NCBI GenBank assembly: GCA_037044905.1
Contig: JBAOKB010000020.1
Span: forward strand, 1,798,001-1,862,000
Direction of reading: 5' to 3'
Length of the DNA: 64,000 nt
Source of the DNA: Hortaea werneckii
Taxonomy: Eukaryota > Ascomycota > Dothideomycetes > Mycosphaerellales > Teratosphaeriaceae
Shown here: positions 61,731-64,000 of the stretch, piece after piece
Position numbering within the stretch: the first letter of the stretch is position 1
How the letters are laid out: every line of letters starts with the position of its first letter
The notes under the pieces: generated by a model
Databases searched by the model: none
Told to the model about the DNA's origin: nothing
The model's input: the letters and a program-made list of their open reading frames with translations, nothing else
Position numbers and translations under genes: made by a program

Positions 61731-62117
61731 ATGGCCGGTCTCAGCAGCCTGATACCGCTCCTCATCCTGTTTATCGTGGTCGGCATAGGCGCATACATCG
61801 GCTATGGCATCTATCAATGGTCCAACGAGCTCGGGGAGCGCGCCAACAAGAAGATGGAAAAGAAACATATGACCTTCACGAAAGATGGAGGGCTGAGGGT
61901 CGGCGTGAAGGAGCAAAGTAATGAGAGCTACACGGACAAGACACAGAAGTGAGTAGGAGGATGGCAGATGCTAACATCATGTGTGGATACTGATGGCGTA
62001 TACAGCGTGCTGGTTAATGTGTGGAACAACACGAGTTTCCCGAACTACAAGTCCCGTCTGGGCTGGAACAACACCCAGGCCGATGACAGCAAGGCAGGCT
62101 CCGGCAAAGCATCCTAA
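61731..62117 (+). CDS. Small single-helix membrane protein
   Basis: Two exons, 61731-61948 and 62006-62117, with a 57-nt intron (GTGAGT, GCTAAC branch, TACAG) in phase 2; 109 residues. A hydrophobic helix covers residues about 6-28 (LIPLLILFIVVGIGAYIGYGIY). Then come a Lys/Glu-rich region (ERANKKMEKKHMTFTKDG) and a polar tail joined across the intron (DKTQNVLVNVWNNTSFPNYKS). The splice joins ordered sequence and removes an in-frame stop, supporting the model. Type III or tail-out topology in the ER or another compartment is inferred. I do not recognise a family. Confidence 0.75.
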
Positions 62118-63015
62118 ACATCGACTTCGCCTGGTGACAGCCTTAGATTGCTGCCACCCTGGGTGGAGCGGCATGTGTCATTCCTCTACGGTCTTGTGGG
62201 TGGTCCACAGCATGCCGCGTCCGAGTCGCCAATTACTCGACCGAATGTACTGGTCTCGAAGACGGAGCCATGAGTGCTAAAGAACTGCAATCGCGGTTGC
62301 ACCTGGGAGCGTCGGCTGTGTACTCAAAGCCGAAGAAAGATTGGGCAAGGCTTGACGCCCATTGCCATGGGAGCTGACAGCACTGGGCTGGTCGGCTCCC
62401 ATCACCACAGAAGTTCATGTGGTATTCTCAAAGTTCTAATTTAATGCACTGATACTGCGTTCCATATCATGAATAAGGTCTTTCCTGCATCGCAACTCTG
62501 CGTTGTTCATATCTTGGTGATCTAGAACTTGACCTATCTTTTTCTTCCGCTCACTGATCCCGCTCTCAATTGGTTAGAATGGGTTGTGGTTAGTCTGTTG
62601 AATCGTTCTCGTTTGGCTTCTATTTCAGCTCATGGGCACATCAAGATTACGATCGCAATGTCACATGCACGAGAGATTTCGAGTAGTGAAAGAAAGTAAA
62701 GAGTGTACAGCCATTGCAAGTCGATGCTGTTGTCTTTTGCGAATATGAAATTTCCCTGAGAGCTACAGGCCTGCCACTACAGAAGCATCAGAATTCCAGG
62801 GACAAGTTGACGAAAGTACCTAGTTAGGCAAGGAATCACACTGCCTCCGATGACGGTTCACCAAGTAAATGTATTCTTCCCAGATGCTGGATCCGCAATA
62901 TATGTCTTGCCGGTCAAAAGTCGTTTCGAAGGACATCACTGAGACTACATAGTACCGCTTGCTTTTAACAACTCCTCCAGTCATCCACTTGTGAGTCTCT
63001 CGTGAATAATTCACC
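62118..63015. other. Intergenic; promoter side of the Zn2Cys6 factor
   Basis: 900 nt between two plus-strand genes; no supported coding region or repeat. Confidence 0.5.
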
Positions 63016-64000
63016 ATGCCACGAATTCTTACAGCTTCATCGTGCCTGACCTGTCGACGCAGAAAACTCAAGTGTGTGTGTGGTCTTACGCGTTGGACTA
63101 GCACCTATCACACCCAATGCTAAGACATTATAGGCGATGAGGCACAGCCTGTCTGTAAAAGGTGCACGAGAGCTGGTCGCTACTGCGATCGCAATCACGC
63201 CATCCAATTTCGGCATCATGGTTTGACAGATGAGCACGCGAGCAATAGTCCACTGGATCTGGATCCTAAAGACGCTCTCCAAGAAGCAGAAGTTGCACGT
63301 TTGTTCCATCACTATGTCAGCAACCTCGCTTCATGGTACGATCTCAGCGATTCCGCACGACACTTTTCGAAGCATGTGCCTTATGAGGCTTTGTCGCAGC
63401 CCCTACTATTTAACGCGCTGATTGCCTTTGCCGCCATCCATCTAAGCAGGACGAAGGCACCGAGCTTGCAAGCAAGAGCAGAAAGACATCATGCTCGATG
63501 TGTCCAGCTTCTAATAGAGCTCAGTGGCGAGCAAGTCAAAGCTCTAGGCGGGATCGCTCTCGCTGCAGTATGCTTGCTGCGCTCGTATGAGATTCTTGCA
63601 GAGGACTTTGACCCGAACAGACATCTGAGTGGAGCCTATGCCTTGGCTGCTGGTCAGGGTTTGGATCTCAGCACTCCTTCCATCCTACGAGCTGGCTTCT
63701 TCAACTATCTCAGGGAGGACATTACGTTTAGCTTGATCACTCGACAGCCTCTTAAGCTCGATTCCAAGCGTCTTGATCTTGAGTACGATCCGGTGACAGA
63801 CGAGGATCAGCTGAATATGGCTACTTTGCACCTAGCTCGGATTGTAAACACCGCCTTTGGGGAACAGCTCACGGCAGACAACTCTCATGTTCTGGAATCT
63901 CACTTGGAACAATGGCACGATTCCTTGCCTGCCCATTTTCGTCCTTACCATGACTCTGTCGAGGCAAGCGGCTCCGTTTTCCCGACCATCAGAATGCTAG
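63016..64000 (+). CDS. Zn2Cys6 transcription factor, 5' part (runs off right edge)
   Basis: Exon 1 is 63016-63073 and exon 2 runs from 63134 to the edge, with a 60-nt intron (GTGTGT donor, TATAG acceptor). 308 complete codons are visible. Residues 9-36 form the fungal zinc cluster CLTCRRRKLKC with spacing C-x2-C-x6-C-x6-C-x2-C-x6-C, ending CKRCTRAGRYC. The third Cys codon is split by the intron (T|GC), so splicing is required to form the domain. After a linker (about 40-60) the frame continues in the Fungal_trans_2-like middle region (LFHHYVSNLASWYDL, LFNALIAFAAIHLSR, GIALAAVCLLRSYEIL). These factors bind CGG triplets and regulate metabolic genes; target unknown. The 3' part is outside the window. 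Confidence 0.93.

Noticed and set aside
1..64000. tRNA, rRNA, CRISPR arrays, transposon ORFs
   Set aside because: Searched by eye for B-box-like sequence, reverse transcriptase/transposase motifs and regularly spaced repeats; none was convincing. CRISPR arrays are not expected in a fungal nuclear genome.

Overview
This window reads as nuclear DNA of a filamentous ascomycete (Pezizomycotina). The evidence is gene-dense organisation with short spliceosomal introns (mostly about 44-120 nt, GTRNGT donors, CTAAC-type branch sites), genes on both strands without operons, and fungus-specific families: a Zn2Cys6 regulator, a Gti1/Pac2 WOPR regulator, a GPR1/FUN34/YaaH acetate transporter, DUF6594 and DUF7702 membrane proteins, and fungal patatin-like phospholipases. 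The protein repertoire suggests a dothideomycete, but I cannot prove this without a search.

Layout. 1-5.8 kb: a patatin-like phospholipase cut by the left edge, an acetate-transporter paralogue, a repeat-rich hypothetical locus with a hexanucleotide microsatellite and a cluster of CAACTCGA motifs, and a MOSC-domain protein. 5.9-11 kb: a hypothetical protein, cytoplasmic AsnRS and, divergent from it, a mitochondrial SLC25 carrier. 11-17 kb: a ten-exon Gbp2/Hrb1-like three-RRM protein with a 4-nt first coding exon, a 1.65-kb second intron and an 8-nt micro-exon, then a gene-poor stretch. 17-25 kb: an ankyrin protein whose 5' end does not resolve into one frame, a secreted/anchored protein, proteasome subunit Rpn12, and a DUF6594 membrane protein. 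25.8-29.3 kb: mitoribosomal uL11m and two hypothetical proteins. 29.9-34.8 kb: a PXA-PX-nexin-C protein divergent from cytoplasmic TyrRS. 36.9-43.5 kb: AP-1 beta adaptin (with an apparent 1-nt frameshift), a hypothetical protein and a second, catalytically intact patatin-like phospholipase. 44.7-50.4 kb: a HIRIP3-like histone chaperone divergent from trehalose-6-phosphate synthase, then mitoribosomal uS17m. 50.9-57.9 kb: a DUF7702 membrane protein, Cdc7 kinase and, head-to-head with it, condensin subunit Cnd1/Ycs4. 59.7-64 kb: a Gti1/Pac2 regulator, a small membrane protein and a Zn2Cys6 factor cut by the right edge.

How they fit together. This is mostly core housekeeping (translation, mitochondrial translation, proteasome, vesicle coats, chromosome condensation, S-phase kinase, trehalose synthesis) interleaved with lineage-specific membrane, secreted and regulatory genes. 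No biosynthetic cluster, transposon, rRNA or tRNA was recognised. The most useful observations are gene-structure oddities: micro-exons, an in-frame repeat inside a long intron, stop-free and alternative 3' introns, the AP-1 frameshift, the Ser-to-Gly patatin, a 14-3-3-type motif in TPS1, and short promoter motifs shared by functionally related or distant genes.
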